Shown: piece by piece, positions 51,178-64,000 of the stretch
Layout: every line of letters starts with the position of its first letter
Numbering within the stretch: the first letter of the stretch is position 1
From: Scylla paramamosain
Taxonomy: Eukaryota; Arthropoda; Malacostraca; Decapoda; Portunidae
Reading direction: 5' to 3'
Assembly (NCBI RefSeq): GCF_035594125.1
Contig: NC_087185.1
Span: 10,122,501 to 10,186,500 of the forward strand
Length of the DNA stretch: 64,000 bases
The notes under the pieces: generated by a model
What the model was told of the DNA's origin: nothing
Databases searched by the model: none
Seen by the model: the letters and a program-made list of their open reading frames with translations, nothing else
Translations under genes and position numbers: made by a program

Positions 51178-54116
51178 AATATCAAGAAGTAGAAAAAACA
51201 TTACCAAAAAGGTATATTTTGAGTGTTTTTGAGCTTGTTACCTACAAAAAAAAAACGCGAAAATTGATACAAAGCACTCTATATTGGGAAAGAAAGGGAC
51301 ATTGCGAGAAAAGTCTATAATGAATGTTTTATAGTTCAAAAGAACCACAAGGCAAAAAACGCAAAAAATCGTGTATATGGAGAAGTTTCCTAGATACCAA
51401 AATGCTGAAACTCATGAATAACACACTTAATTAAGAAACAGAACAACTTTACTAAATGCGCATATTTTGAGTGCTTTTCACATTCTTAGTTACCAAAATC
51501 CCAAATTTCATGCGAAACCAGCTTTATGTGGGAAAAAAAATGACATTACCAGAAAAGTGTCTTTTGAGTGTTTTTGAGCGTGATAGGCAATAAAGCACTA
51601 AAAAGGAGGGGAATCACGTTACATGTCAATAAAATCAATTTTTACCAAGAACTTGCCTTTAAGTGTTTTCAGCTCCTAATATACCAAAACGTTAAAACGC
51701 ATGCAAAACACACTTTATGGAGAAAGAGAATAACATTACCAAAAAAATCTTGAGTGTTTTTGATCATGTTACCAATAAAAACGCTTAAATAAGTGCAAAG
51801 AACCCTATTTTTGGGAAACGAAAGGACGTTACGAGAAACGTGTCTTATGAGTGTTTTTAAGATCATTATTTACCAAAAAGCTAAAATCCACAAATAACAC
51901 TCTTTATTCAGAAAAAATAAATAAATGAAAAAAATACGATATTTTTTTTTCTTTTCATCTTCACAGGTACCGAGATGCCAAAATTTGAGCAAAATTCAGG
52001 AAATTATGAGTAAATTATCAAAAAACTTAATTTTAGCTTTTTTTTTCGTACTGTTATGTACCAAACCCTAAATTGCATGCAAAGCCACCTATATGAAGAA
52101 ATTAAACGTCTTTGCCAGAAAACTGTTTTATGAGTGTTTTTCAGCTTGTTAGACACCAAAAATGTAAATAACATGCAAGTCACTATATATGGGAATCTAA
52201 AAAAAAAATACTGAAAACATGTCTTTTCGGTGTTTTACGTAGAAAAACGCTAAAACGGATGCAAACCAACCAATAAGAAGAAATAAAATAACATTACTGA
52301 AAAGGTATATTTTGAGTGTTTTTGAGCTTGTTACCTACAAAAAACGCGAAAATGGATGCAAATCACTCCTTCTTGGGAAACAAAAGGACATTACGAGAAA
52401 CGTGTATAATGAGTGTCTTATTACTTTTGAGCAAAAGAACTTGGGGTTCACAAGAACCACAAGGCAAAAAAAGCAAAAAACTCGTGTATATAAAGTTTCT
52501 TAGATACCAAAATGCTGAAACTCATGAATAACAATATTAATTGAGAAACAGAACAACCTTACCAAATGCGTGTATTTTGAGTGTTTTTCACATTCTTAGT
52601 TAGCAAAACCCCAAATAGCACGCAAAACTATGTTGGAAAAAATATGACATTACCAGAAGTGTCTTTTGAGTGTTTTTGAGCGTGTTAGGCAATAAATCAC
52701 AAAAAAAAGGGCAATCACATTACATGGAAACTTTTACCAAGAAGTTGCATTGAAGTGTTTTTGACCTCCTTACAAACCAAAACGCTAAAACGCATGTAAA
52801 AAACTCCTTCAAGGAGAAGCAGAATAACATTACTAAAAACATGTGTTTTAAGTGTTTTTGATCATGTTACCTATAAAAACGTTTAAATACATGGAAAGAA
52901 CCTTATGTATGGGAAACGAAAGGACATCACAAGAAACGTGTAATAGGACCTTTTTTAAGTTCTTTAAGTACCAAAACGTTAAGACCGACAAATAACACTC
53001 TTTATAGAGAAAAAAAAATAAATAAAAAAAATAGCTATTTTTTTATACTGATTTTCATAGGCACCAAGATGCCAAGATGGAAAAAAAAGAACATTATAAA
53101 AAAAAAGTTAATTTTAGCTTTTTTTCGGACTGTTATGTACCAAACCCTAAAGTGCATGCAAAGCCACCTAAATATGGAAATTAAACGACTTTACAAGAAA
53201 CCTGCCTTTTGAGTGTTTTTTAGCATGTTAAGGCACCAAAACGATAAATACCATTGAAGTCACTCAATATGGGAATCCAAAACAAAATTACTGAAAACAT
53301 GTCTTCTCAGTGTTTTACGTAGAAAAATACTAAAACGGATGCAAACTAACCAATACGATAAAAATAGACAAACATCACCAAAAAGGTATATTTTGAGTGT
53401 TTTTGAACTTGTTACCTACAAAAAACGCGAAAATGCATGCAAAGCACTCTATATTGGGAAACAAAAGGACATTACAAGAAACGAGAATAATGAGTGTTTT
53501 ATAGTTTCACAAGATCTACAAGGGAAAAAACAAAAAAACTTGTATATATGGAGAATTTTCTTAGACACCAAAATGCTGAAACTCATGAATAATACTATTA
53601 ATTGAAAAACAGAACAGCCTTACTAAATGCGTGTATTTTCAGTGTTTTTTCACATTCTTAGTTAAAAAGAAAACGAAATTCCATGCGAATATAGCTTTAT
53701 GTGGGAAAAAAATGACATTACAAGAAAAGTGTCTTTTGAGTGTTTTTGAGTGTTAGGCAATAAAGCACTAGAAAGCAGGACAATCACATTACATGGAATA
53801 AAACCTACTTTTACCAAGAACTTGCCTTTAATTTTTTTTTCAGCTCCTTATATGCGCTAAAATGCATACAAAACACAATTTATATAGAAACAAAATAACA
53901 TTACCAACAAAAGGTATTTTGAGTGTTTTTTAATCATGTTATCTATAAAAACGCTTAAATACATGCAAAGAACCTTATGTTTGGATATTACAAAAAACGT
54001 GAAAAAGGATGCAAAGCACTCTATATTGGGAAACAAAAGGACATTACAAGAAACGTGAATAATGAGTGTTTTATAGTTTCACAAGAACCACAAGACAAAA
54101 CACACAAAAACTCGTC
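51178..54116 (-). repeat. Minus-oriented block; segmental duplication copy 2 of 8442-11942
   Basis: A 2.9-kb minus segment between plus blocks. It follows 8442-11942 in order and spelling, minus about 560 bases, mostly lost at about 53995 where tttggatattac joins aaaaaacgtgaaaaagg (compare 11295-11830). Left joint: plus K (tttctaaataat) to minus G (atcaagaagtag). Right joint: minus E (caaaaactcg) to plus C (tcaaagttgg). A/T tracts lie near 51.9 and 53.0 kb. No gene is seen. Confidence 0.84.
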
Positions 54117-55344
54117 AAAGTTGGTTTTATTCCCATATAATGTGATTGCCCCGCTTTTTAGTGAATTATTGCATAACACGCTCAAAAACACTCAAAAGAC
54201 ACTTCTAATAATGTCATTTTTTTCCCACATAAAACCTAGTTTCGCATGCTATTTGGGATTTTGCTAAGAATATTAAAAACACTGAAAATACACGCTTTTG
54301 GTAAGGTTGTTCTGTTTTTCAATTAAGATTGTTATTCATGAGTTTCAGCAATTTGGTATCTAAGAAACTTCTTTATATACACGAGTTTTAGCGTTTTTTG
54401 CCTTTTGGTTCTTGTGAACCACAAGTTCTTTTGCTCGAAAATAGTAAGATACTCATTATACACGTTTCTCGTAATGTCCTTTTGTTTCCCAATAGGGAAT
54501 GCTTTGCATCCATTTTCACCTTTTTTGTAGGTAACAAGCTTAAAAACACTCAAAATATACTTTTTGGTGATGTTTTTCTTTTTTTTTTCATATTGGTTGG
54601 TTTGCATCCGTTTTGGCATTTTTCTACGTAAAACACCGAAAAAGACACGTTTTCAGTAATTTTGTTTTAGATTCCCATATAGAGTGACTTCCATATCATT
54701 TATCGTTTTGGTGCCTAACATGCTGAAAAACACTCATAAGACAGTTTTCTGGCAAAGATGTTTGATTTCACCATATAGGTGGTTTTGCATGCACTTTAAG
54801 GTTTGCTACATAGAAGTCGAAAAAAAATGCTAAAATTAACTTTTTTGATAATGTTCTTATTTCAAAAAATTTCATGAATTTTTCCCGAATTTTGGCATCT
54901 CGTTACCTGTGAAGATGAATAAGAAAGAAAAAAATATCGTATTTATTTATTTTTTTTTTTTTCAATAGAAAGTTATTTGTGGCTTTTAGCTTTTTGGTTC
55001 TTAGTGAATTAAAAAACACACATAATACACGTTTCTCGTAATGTCCTTTCGTTTTCCACAAATAGGGTTCTGAGCATGTATTTAAGCGTTTTATTGGTAA
55101 CATGATCAAAAACATTCAAAATACATGTTTTTATTAATGTTATTCTGTTTCTCCATCAAGTGTGTTTTGCATGCATTTTAGCGTTTTTTTTATATAAGGA
55201 GCTCAAAAACACTTAAAGGCAAGTTCTTGGTAAACATTGGTTTTATTCCCATGAAATGTGATTACCCTTCTTTTTAGTACTTTAATGCCTATCACGCTCA
55301 AAAACATTCAAAAGACATTTTTTTGGTAATGTCATTTTTTTTCC

Positions 55345-58300
55345 AACATAAAGCTGGTGCAATTTTAGGTTTTGGTAACAAAGTATGTGAAAAGCACTCA
55401 AAATACACGCATTTAGTAAGATTGTTCTGTTTCTCAATTGAGAGTGTTGTTCCAGAGTTTCAGCATTTTGGAATATAAGAAGTGTATATAATGCAAAGTG
55501 TATATAAGAAACTTCTCTATATACACGAGTTTTTGCGTTTTTTGCCTTGTAGTTCTTGTGAAACTATAAAACATTCATTATACACGTTTCTTGTAATGTC
55601 CTTTTGCTTTTCAATATAGAGTGCTTTCCATCCATTTTCGCGTTTTTTCTAGGTAACAATTTCAAAAACACTCAAAATATACCTTTTTGGTAATGTTATT
55701 TTATTTCTTCATATTAGTTGGTTTGAATCCATTTTAGCGTTTTTCTACGTAAAACACCGAAAAAACACGTTTTTATTAATTTTGTTTTGGATTCCCATAT
55801 AGATTGACTTCCATGTTATTTATTGTGTTGATTCCTAACATGCTGAAAAATACTCTTAAGACCGTTTTTTGGCAAAGACGTTTAATTTCCCCTTATTGGT
55901 GGCTTTGCATGCACTTTAGGTGTTTAGTACATAATAGTCCGAAAAAAAAGCTAAATTTAACTTTTTTATTAATGCACTTATTCCACATAATTTCCTGAAT
56001 TTTGCCCGAATTTTGGCATCTTGGTACCTGTGAAGATTAATAAGAAAGAAAAAAAACAATGTATTTTTTTTATTTATTTATTGTTTCTGAATAAAGAGTG
56101 TTATTTGTGGCTTTTAGCTTTTTGGTAATTAATGAACTTAAAAACACTTATAATACACGTTTCTCGTAATCTCTTTTCGTTTCCCAAAAAATAGCGTACT
56201 TTGCATGTATTTATGCGTTTTTATTAATACATGATCAAAAACACTCAAAATACACGTTTATGGTAATGTTATTCTGTTTCAACATAGAGTGTTTTGAATG
56301 CGTTTTAGTGTTTTAACATATAAGGAGCTCAAAAACACTTAAAGGCAAGTTCTTGGTAAAAATTCGTTTTCCTCCAATGTAATGTAATTGCCCTCTTTTT
56401 TAGTGCTTTATTGCCTATCACGCTGAAAAACACTCAAAAGACATTTTTCTGGTAGTCATTTTTTTTCCCACAAATATATTTTCGCATGCAATTTGGGGTG
56501 TTTGGTAACTAAGAATGTGAAAAGCACTCAAAATGCACGCATTTATTAAGGTTGTTCTGTTTCTCAATTAAGAGTGTTATACATGAGTTTTAGCATTTTT
56601 TATCTAGGAAACCTCTCCATATACACGAGATTTTGCGCTTTTTGCCTTGTGGTTTTCTTGAACTATAAAAGACTCATTATACAATTTTCTTGCAATGACC
56701 TTTTGTTTCCCAATATAGAGTGATTTGCATCAATTTTCGCGTTTTTTGTAGGTAATAAGCTCAAAACACTCAAAATATACCTTTTTAGTAACGTTTTTCT
56801 ATTGCTTGATACTGGATACTTTGCATCCGTTTTAGCGTTTTTCTACGTAAAACAATAAGAAGACACGTTTTATGTAACTTTGTTTTGGATTCCCAAATAG
56901 AGTGAGTTCCTTATTATATATCGTTTTGGTGCTAACATTCTAAAAACACTCAAAACACAGATTTCTGGTAAGGTCGTTTAATTTCCTTATATATACGAGG
57001 ATTTACATGCACTTTAGGCTTTGGTACATAAGTCCGAAAAAAAAGCTGAAATTAACTTTTTTGATAATATTCTTTTATCATATGATTGCCCTGAATTTTC
57101 CCAGAATTTTGGCATATCGGTACCTATGAATATGAATAACAAAAAAAAAAATATCATATTTTTTTATTTTTTTATTTTTTATTCTCTAAATAAAGAGTGT
57201 TATTTGTGGGTCTTAGCTTTTTCGTACTTAAGGAACTTTAAAAAAACACTCATAATACACGATTCTCGTAATGTCCTTTTGTTTCCCAAACATAATGTTC
57301 TTTGCATGTATTTAAGCGTTTTTATAGATGACATGATCAAAAAACACTCAAAATACATGTTTTTGGTAGTATTATTCCGTTTCTCCATAAAGTTTGTTTT
57401 GCATGCACTCAAAGCACTTGCAAGCACTCAAAATACACGTATTTAGTAAGGTTGTTCTCTTCCTCAATTAAAAGTGTTATTCATGAGTTTCAGCATTTTG
57501 ATATCTAGGAACCATCTCCATATACACGAGTTTTTGTGTTTTTTGCCTTTTGGTGTTTTTGAACTATAAAAAACTCATTATACACTTTCCTTGCAAAGTA
57601 CTTTTGTTTTCTAATAATTGTTTGCATCAATTTTCGCGTTTTATGAAGGTAACAAGCTCAAAAACACTCAAAATATACCTTTTTTGGTAATGTTTTTCTA
57701 TTTTTTTATATTGGTAGGTTTGCATCCGTTTTAGCGTTTTTCTACGTAAAGCACAGAAAAAACACGTTTTCAGCAATCTTGTTTTGGATTCTCATATAGA
57801 GTGAGTTCCTTATTATTTATAATTTTGGTGCCTAACATGCTGAAAAAATCTCAAAAAAGAGATTTCTGGAAAGGTTGTTTAATTTCTTCATATAGGAGTC
57901 TTTGGATGCACTTTAGGGTTTGGCACATAACAGTCCGAAAAAAAAAAACTAAAGTTAACTTTTTTGATAAATTTCTTTGATCATATAATAGCCCTTAATT
58001 TTCCCAGAATTTTGGCATCTCATCTATGAAGATGAATAACAAAAAAAAAAAAAAATCCTATTTCTTTATTTTCTTACTTTTTTTTTCTAAATAAAGAGTG
58101 TTATTTGTGGGTTTTAGCTTTTTGGTACTTAAACTACTTAAAAACACTTATAATACACATTTTTGGTAATGTCCTTTCGTTTCGCAAACATAAGGTTCTT
58201 TGCATGTATTTTAGCATTTTTGTAGATAACATGATCAAAAACACTCAAAATATATGTTTTTTGGTAATTTTAATCTGTTTCTCCATAAAATCTGTTTTGC

Positions 58301-59940
58301 ATGCGTTTTAGCGTTTTGGTATGTAAAGAGCTCAAAAACACTTAAAGGCAATTTCATCGTAAAAGTTGTTTTTATTTCCATGTAATGTGATTGCCATGCT
58401 TTTTAGTGCTTTGTTGCCTAACACGCTCAAAATCACTCAAAAGACACTTTTCTGGTAATATCATATTTTTTCCCACATAAAGCTAGTTTTGCATTGGAAT
58501 TTGGAATATTTGTAACTAAGAATGTAAAAAAAAACTCAAAACACAGGCATTTAGTAAGGTTTTTCTATTTCTTAATTAAAAGTGTTATTCATGAGTTTCA
58601 GCATTTTGGTATGTAAGAAACTTTTATAATACACACATTTGGTAAGTTATTTCTGTTTTAAAATTAAAAGTGTTATTCATGAGTTTTAGCTTTTTGGTAT
58701 GTAAGAAACTTCTTTATGTACACGAGTTTTTTGAGTTTTTTACCTTGTGGTTCTTGTCAAACTATAAAACACTCATACACGTTTCTCGTAATTTTTTTTC
58801 TTTGTCAATATAAAGTGCTTTCAATCCATTTTTGCATTTATTGTAGGTAACAAGCTCAAAAACACATTAAAATATATCTTTTTGGTAATGTTATTCTATT
58901 TCTTTATATTGGTTGGTTTATATCGATTTTAGCGTTTTTCTATTTATATCACTGAAAAGGCACGTTTTCAGTAATATTATTGAAATTGCTGAAAAAACAC
59001 TCAAAAGACAGTTTTCTGGTAAAGTCGTGTAATTTCCCCATATAGGTGGATTTGCATGCATTTCATGATTTGTACATAACTCCAGAAAAAAGCTAAAATT
59101 ATTTTTTTTATGATTTTTTTTTTTTACAAAATTTCCATGAATTTGGCAGAATTTTGCCATCTCCATACCTATGAAGATGAATAACAAAATTTTTTTTTCT
59201 CTCTATAAAGAGTGTTATTTGTGGGTTTTAGCTTTTTAGTACTTAGGGAACTTAGAAACACTCATATTACACGATTTTCGAAATGTCCTTTTGTTACACA
59301 AACATAGGGTTCTTTACATGTATTTAAGCGTTTTTATAGGTTAAATGATCAAAAAAAATCAAAATGCATGTTTTTGGTAATGTTATTCTGTTTCTCCATA
59401 AAAGGTATTTTGCATGCGTTTTAGCGATTTGGTATGTAAGGAGTTAAAAAACACTTAAAGGCAAGTTCTTCGTAAAAGTTGGTTTTATTCCCATGTAATG
59501 TGATTGTTCTGTTTTTTTTTATGCTTTGTTGCATATCACGCTCAAAAACACTAAAAAGACACTTTTTTGGTAATGTCATTTTTTTCCCACATAAAGGTAG
59601 TTTCGCATGTAATTTGGCATTTTCGTAACGAAGAATGTGAAAAACACTCAAAATACACAATTTGGTAAGGTAGTTCTCTTTACCGACTTAAACTGTTATT
59701 GATGCATTTCATCATTTGGTACGTTTCTCTATATACACGAGTTTTTGCGTTTATTGCCTTGTGGTTCTTTTAAAACTATAAAACACTCATTATACACGTT
59801 TCTCGTAATGTCCTTTTGTTTCCTAATATAGAGTGCTTTACATCCATTTTTGCATTTTTTTTTTTTTTTTGTAACAAGCTCAAAAACACTCAAAATATAT
59901 CTTTTTGGTAATGTTATTATATTTCTTCATATAGGTTAGT
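55345..59940 (+). repeat. ~4.6-kb direct repeat, copy 2
   Basis: Second copy of 45560-50195. It carries a private insertion at about 55477-55500, where gtgtatata is doubled (aagtgtatataatgcaaagtgtatataag), and retains the C-D bases lost from copy 1 at 46572. Confidence 0.85.
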
Positions 59941-60600
59941 TTGTTTCATATAGGTTAGTTAGGTGTAATTTTCCCATATAGGTGGATTTGCATGCACTTC
60001 AGGGTTTGTACATAACTCCGGAAAAAAGCTAAATTTTTTTTTATAATGATTTTTTTTACAAAATTTCCATGAATATTGCCAGAATTTTGGCATCTCGGTA
60101 CCTATGAAGATAAATAAACAAAAAAAAAAAAATTCTCTCTATTAAGTGTTATTTGTGGGTTTTAGTTTTTTGGTACATAAGGAACTTAAAATAATACATA
60201 ATACATAATACACGATTTTCGTAATGTCCTTTTGTTATACAAACATAGAGTTCTTTACATAATATTAAGCGTTTTTATAGGTTACATGATCAAAAACACT
60301 CAAAATACATATTTTTCGTAATGTTATTCTGTTTCCCCATAAAGGGTGTTTTCCATGCGTTTTAGCGATTTGGTATGTAAGGAGTTAAAAAAACACTTAA
60401 AGGCAAGTTCTTCGTAAAAGTAGGTTTTATTCGTATGTAATGTGATTGTTCTGCTTTTTAGTGCTTTGTTGCATAGAGAGCTGAAAACACTAAAAAGACA
60501 CTTTTTTTGGTAATGTCAGTTTTTTTTTCCCACATGAAGGTAGTTTCGCATGTAATTTGGGATTTTCGTAACTAAGAATGTGAAAAACACTCAAAATACA
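59940..60600 (+). repeat. Local HOR re-duplication joint
   Basis: catataggttagtt occurs twice within 30 bases (about 59930-59960). The sequence then re-enters segment I with the same ttcagggtttgtacataactcc variant already passed about 0.95 kb earlier (near 59.06 kb). This suggests a tandem re-duplication of most of one HOR with loss of H and part of G. Confidence 0.65.
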
Positions 60601-63600
60601 CAATTTGGAAAGGTAGTTCTGTTTCTCAATTAAAAGTGTTATTCATACATTTCAGCATTTTGGTATGTAAGAAACTTCTCTATATACACGAGTTTTTGCG
60701 TTTTTTGCCTTGTGATTCTTGTGAAACTATAAAACACTCATTATACACGTTTCTCGTAATGTTCTTTTGTTTCCAAATATAGAGTGCTTTCCATCCATTT
60801 TCGCATTTTTTGTAGGTAACAAGCTGAAAAACACTCAAAATATATCTTTTTGGTAATGTTATTCTATTCCTTCATATTGCTTGGTTTGCATCCATTTTCG
60901 CGTTTTTCTTCGTAAATCACTGAAAAGACACGTTTTCAGTAATATTGTTGTAATTGCTGGAAAACACTCAAAAGACAGATTTCTGGTAAAGTCGTGTAAT
61001 TTTGCCATATACGAGTAGGTGGCTTTGCATGTATTGTTGGGTTTGGTACATAATTCCGTAAAAAGCTAATTTTTTTTTCTAATGTTTTTTTTTTACATAA
61101 TTTCCCTGAATTTTGCCTGAATTTTGCATCTTCATACCTATGTAGATGAATACCAAAAAAAGAAAATTCTTTTTTTTTTCTCTCTATTTGGGGGTTTTAG
61201 TTCTTTTTTACTTGAGAAACTTAAAAACAATCATAATACACGATTTTCGTAACGTCCTTTTGTTTCACAGACATAGAGTTCTTTGCATGTATTTTAGCTT
61301 TTTTATAGGTAACATGATCAAAAACACTCAAAATACATGTTTTTGGTAATGTTATTCTGTTTCTCCATAAAGGATGTTTTGCATGCGTTTTAGCGTTTTG
61401 GTATGTAAGGAGTTAAAAACACTTAAAGGCAAGTTCTTCGTAAAAGTTGGTTTTATTCCTATATAATGTGATTATTCTGCTTTTTAGTGCTTTGTTGCAT
61501 ATCCCGCTCAAAAACACTCAAAAGACACTTTTCTGATAATATCATTTTTTTCCACATAAAGATAGTTTCGCATATAATTTGTTATTTTCGTAACTAAGAA
61601 TGTGAAAAACACTCAAAATACACACATTTGATAAGGTAGATCTATTTCTCAATTAAAAGTGTTATTCATGAATTTTAGCATTTTGGTATGTAAGAAACTT
61701 CTCTAGAGACACGAGTTTTTGCGTTTTTTGTCTTGTGGTTCTTGTGAAACTATAAAACAATCATTATATACATTTCTCTAAATGTCCTTTTGCTTCCCAA
61801 TATAGAGTGCTTTTACATGCATTTTCGTGTTTTTTGTAGGTAAAAAGCTCAAAAACACTTTTTGGTAATGTTATTCTATTTCTTCATATTCGTTGCTTTG
61901 CATCAGTTTTAGCGTTTTTCTACGAAAAACACTGAAAAGACACGTTTTCAGTAATTTTGTTTTGGATTTATATATTGACTGACTTCCATATTATTTATCG
62001 GTCTACTGCCTAACATGCTGAAAAACACTGAAAAGACAAAGTAAAGTCATTCAATTTCCTCATATAAGAGGCTTTGCATGCTCTTTAGGGTTTGGTACTT
62101 AACAATCCGAAAAAAAAAATAAAATGAACTTTTTTGATAATATTCTTTTTTCCACATAAATTCCCTGAATTTTGGCAGAATTTTGGCATCTCGGTACTTA
62201 TGAAATTCAATACAAAAAAATGCTATTTTTTGATGTATTTTTTTCTTTTTTTTCTTTTTAAAGAGTGTTATTTGTGGGTTTTAACGTTTTGGTACTTACG
62301 CATCTTAAAAAGTCATAATACACGTTTCTCGTAATGTCCTTTCGTTTCCCAAAGATAGGGTTCTTTGCATGTATTTAAGCGTTTTTATAGGTAACATGAT
62401 CAAAAACACTTCAAACACATGTTTTTTGTAATGATTTTCTGCTTCTCCATAAAGGAGTGGTTTGCATGCGTTTTAGCGTTTTGGTATGTAAAGAGGTCAA
62501 AAAAAACATAATGGCAAGTTCTTGGTGAAAGTTGGTTTTATTCCCATGTAATGTGATTTCTCTGCTTTTTAGTGCTTTATTGCCTAACACGGTCAAAAAC
62601 ACTCAAAAGACACTTCTGGTAATATAATTTTTTTCCCACATAAATCTAGTTTCGCATGCTGTTTCGGATTCTGCTAAGAATGTGAAAAACACTGAAAATA
62701 CACGCTTTTGGTAAGGTTGTTATGTTTTCCAATTAAGATTGTAATTAATGAGTTTCAGCATTTTGGTATCTAAGAAACTTCTTTATATACACGAGTTTTT
62801 GCGTTTTTTGCCTTGTGATTTTTGTGAACCACAAGTTATTTTGCTCGAAAATAATGAGACACTCATTATACACGTTTCTCGTAATGTCCTTTTGTTTCCC
62901 AAGAGGGAGTGCTTTGCCTCCATTTTCACCTTTTTTGTAGGTAACAAGCTCAAAAACACTCAAAATATACCTTTTTGGTAATGTTATTCTTTTATTTTTT
63001 CATGTTGGTTGGTTTCTATCCGTTTTAGCGTTTTTCTACGTAACACACCGAAAAGACACGTTTTCAGTAAATTTGTTTTGGATTCCCATATAGAGTGATT
63101 TCCATGTTATTTATCGTTTTCGTGCCTAACATGCTGAAAAACACTTATAAAACAGTTTTCTGGAAAAGATGTTTGATTTCACTATATAGGTGGTTTTGCA
63201 TGCAGAGTTTGCTACATAACTGTCGAAAAAAAACAGCTAAAATTAACGTTTTTGATAATGTTCTTATTTCACAAAATTTCATGAATTTTGCCCGAATTTT
63301 AGTATCTCGGTACCTGTGAAGATGAATAAGAAAGAAAAAAAAATATCGCATTTTTTTATTTATTTGTTTATTTTTTCTCAATAGAAAGTTATTTGTGGGT
63401 TTTAGCTTTTTGGTACTTAATGAATTTAAAAACTCTCATAATACACGTTTCTATGTAATGTCCTTTTGTTTCCCATAAATAGGGTTCTTAGCATGTATTT
63501 AAGCGTTTTATTGGTAACATGATAAAAAATACTCAAAATACATGTTTTTGGTAATGTTATTCTGTTTCTCCATGAAGTGTATTTTGCATGCATTTTAGCA

Positions 63601-64000
63601 TTTTGTTATATAAGGAGCTCAAAAACACTTAAAGGCAAGTTCTTGGTAAACATTGGTTTTATTCCCATGTAATGTGATTGCCCTTCTTTTTAGTGCTTTA
63701 CTGCCTATCACGCTCAAAAACACTCAATAGACACTTTTCTGAAAATGTCATTTTTTTTTTACCATATAAAGCTGGTTTCGCAATCAATTTGGGTTTTCAG
63801 TAACTAAGAATGTGAAAAGCATTCAAAATACACGCATTTAGTAAGGTTGTTCTGTTCCTCAATTAAGAGTGTCATTCACGAGTTTCAGCATTTTGGTATC
63901 TAGGAAACTTCTCCATATACACGAGTTTTTGCGTTTTTTGCCTTGTTGTTCTTTTGAACTATAAAACACTCATTATACACTTTTCTTGCAATGTCCCTTT
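60600..64000 (+). repeat. 3.4-kb direct repeat of 2570-5970
   Basis: Offset about 58.0 kb in the same orientation. Landmarks: tgtagatgaata near 61145 and 3152; caaaaacactttttgg at 61853 and 3867; the short H-I stretch with cctaacatgctg near 62010 and 4020; the ttttaacgttttggtac spelling near 62280 and 4300; gaaaatgtcatttttttt at 63740 and 5723. It continues to the window end, so the full length is unknown. Confidence 0.85.

Larger units (their letters stand above)
54117..64000 (+). repeat. Plus-oriented HOR block (open at window end)
   Basis: About nine HOR copies with A/T tracts near 54.9, 56.05, 57.15, 58.0, 59.2, 60.1, 61.2, 62.2 and 63.3 kb. It is a patchwork: 54117 to about 55340 follows 4490-5800; 55345-59940 follows 45560-50195; about 59940-60600 partly repeats the preceding HOR; and 60600-64000 follows 2570-5970. 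A deletion and short rearrangement lies at about 57405-57430 (gcactcaaagcacttgcaag). No gene is seen. Confidence 0.86.

Noticed and set aside
57021..57446. The longest open frame (141 codons) as a possible gene
   Set aside because: It runs through segments I, J, the A/T tract, A and B of an ordinary HOR copy. Homologous copies are broken by stops and frameshifts, and no domain or start context is seen.

Overview
The window is one continuous block of AT-rich satellite DNA (roughly 70% A+T by eye). I find no gene in it. There is no credible protein-coding gene, no rRNA or tRNA, no recognisable transposon with coding capacity, and no CRISPR array. The open frames present are short chance frames in repeated DNA. 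They recur as near-identical peptides wherever the same repeat recurs and have no initiation context or recognisable domain. The make-up (megasatellite, long poly(A)/poly(T) tracts, a 179-bp (TA)n run, no genes in 64 kb) points to constitutive heterochromatin (centromeric, pericentromeric, subtelomeric or knob-like) of a nuclear eukaryotic genome. The sequence does not let me name the organism or even plant versus animal.

The array is built in three levels. (1) A basic monomer of about 95 bp opens with a box like caaaaacactcaaaa, has a central ggtaatgtt box and ends with gcgttttagcg / ggtatgtaagg-like boxes. (2) Eleven monomer-derived segments (named A to K here) form a higher-order repeat (HOR) of about 1.1 kb. 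In the reference copy (6663-7788) A, B, C, D, F, G, H and I are about 88-97 bp, E is about 149 bp, J is about 107 bp, then come a variable A/T tract and a 62-bp K. I count about 54 copies by their A/T tracts. (3) Groups of HORs form larger units that recur: direct copies about 9.75-9.8 kb apart (45.6-50.2 kb versus 55.3-59.9 kb) and several large direct and inverted duplications.

Orientation changes 15 times. '+' means A to K reads left to right. Blocks: 1-399 minus; 400-8441 plus; 8442-20838 minus; 20839-21330 plus; 21331-27113 minus; 27114-27560 plus; 27561-30520 minus; 30521-30974 plus; 30975-37191 minus; 37192-41091 plus; 41092-41569 minus; 41570-43621 plus; 43622-44059 minus; 44060-51177 plus; 51178-54116 minus; 54117-64000 plus. 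Boundaries are good to about 5-10 bases.

Four large structures stand out. A giant inverted repeat has arms of at least 8.3 kb (1-8441 and 12937-21243) around a 4.5-kb spacer. A 440-490 bp inverted E-to-I module occurs six times with the same two breakpoints. A 3.4-kb tandem duplication (24705-28098 and 28101-31512) carries one of those modules in each copy. A second family of inverted and direct copies lies around the orientation switch at 37.19 kb. The copies differ by several percent, so the rearrangements look old and inherited rather than recent or artefactual. All lengths, copy counts and identities are eye estimates from reading the sequence, not alignments.
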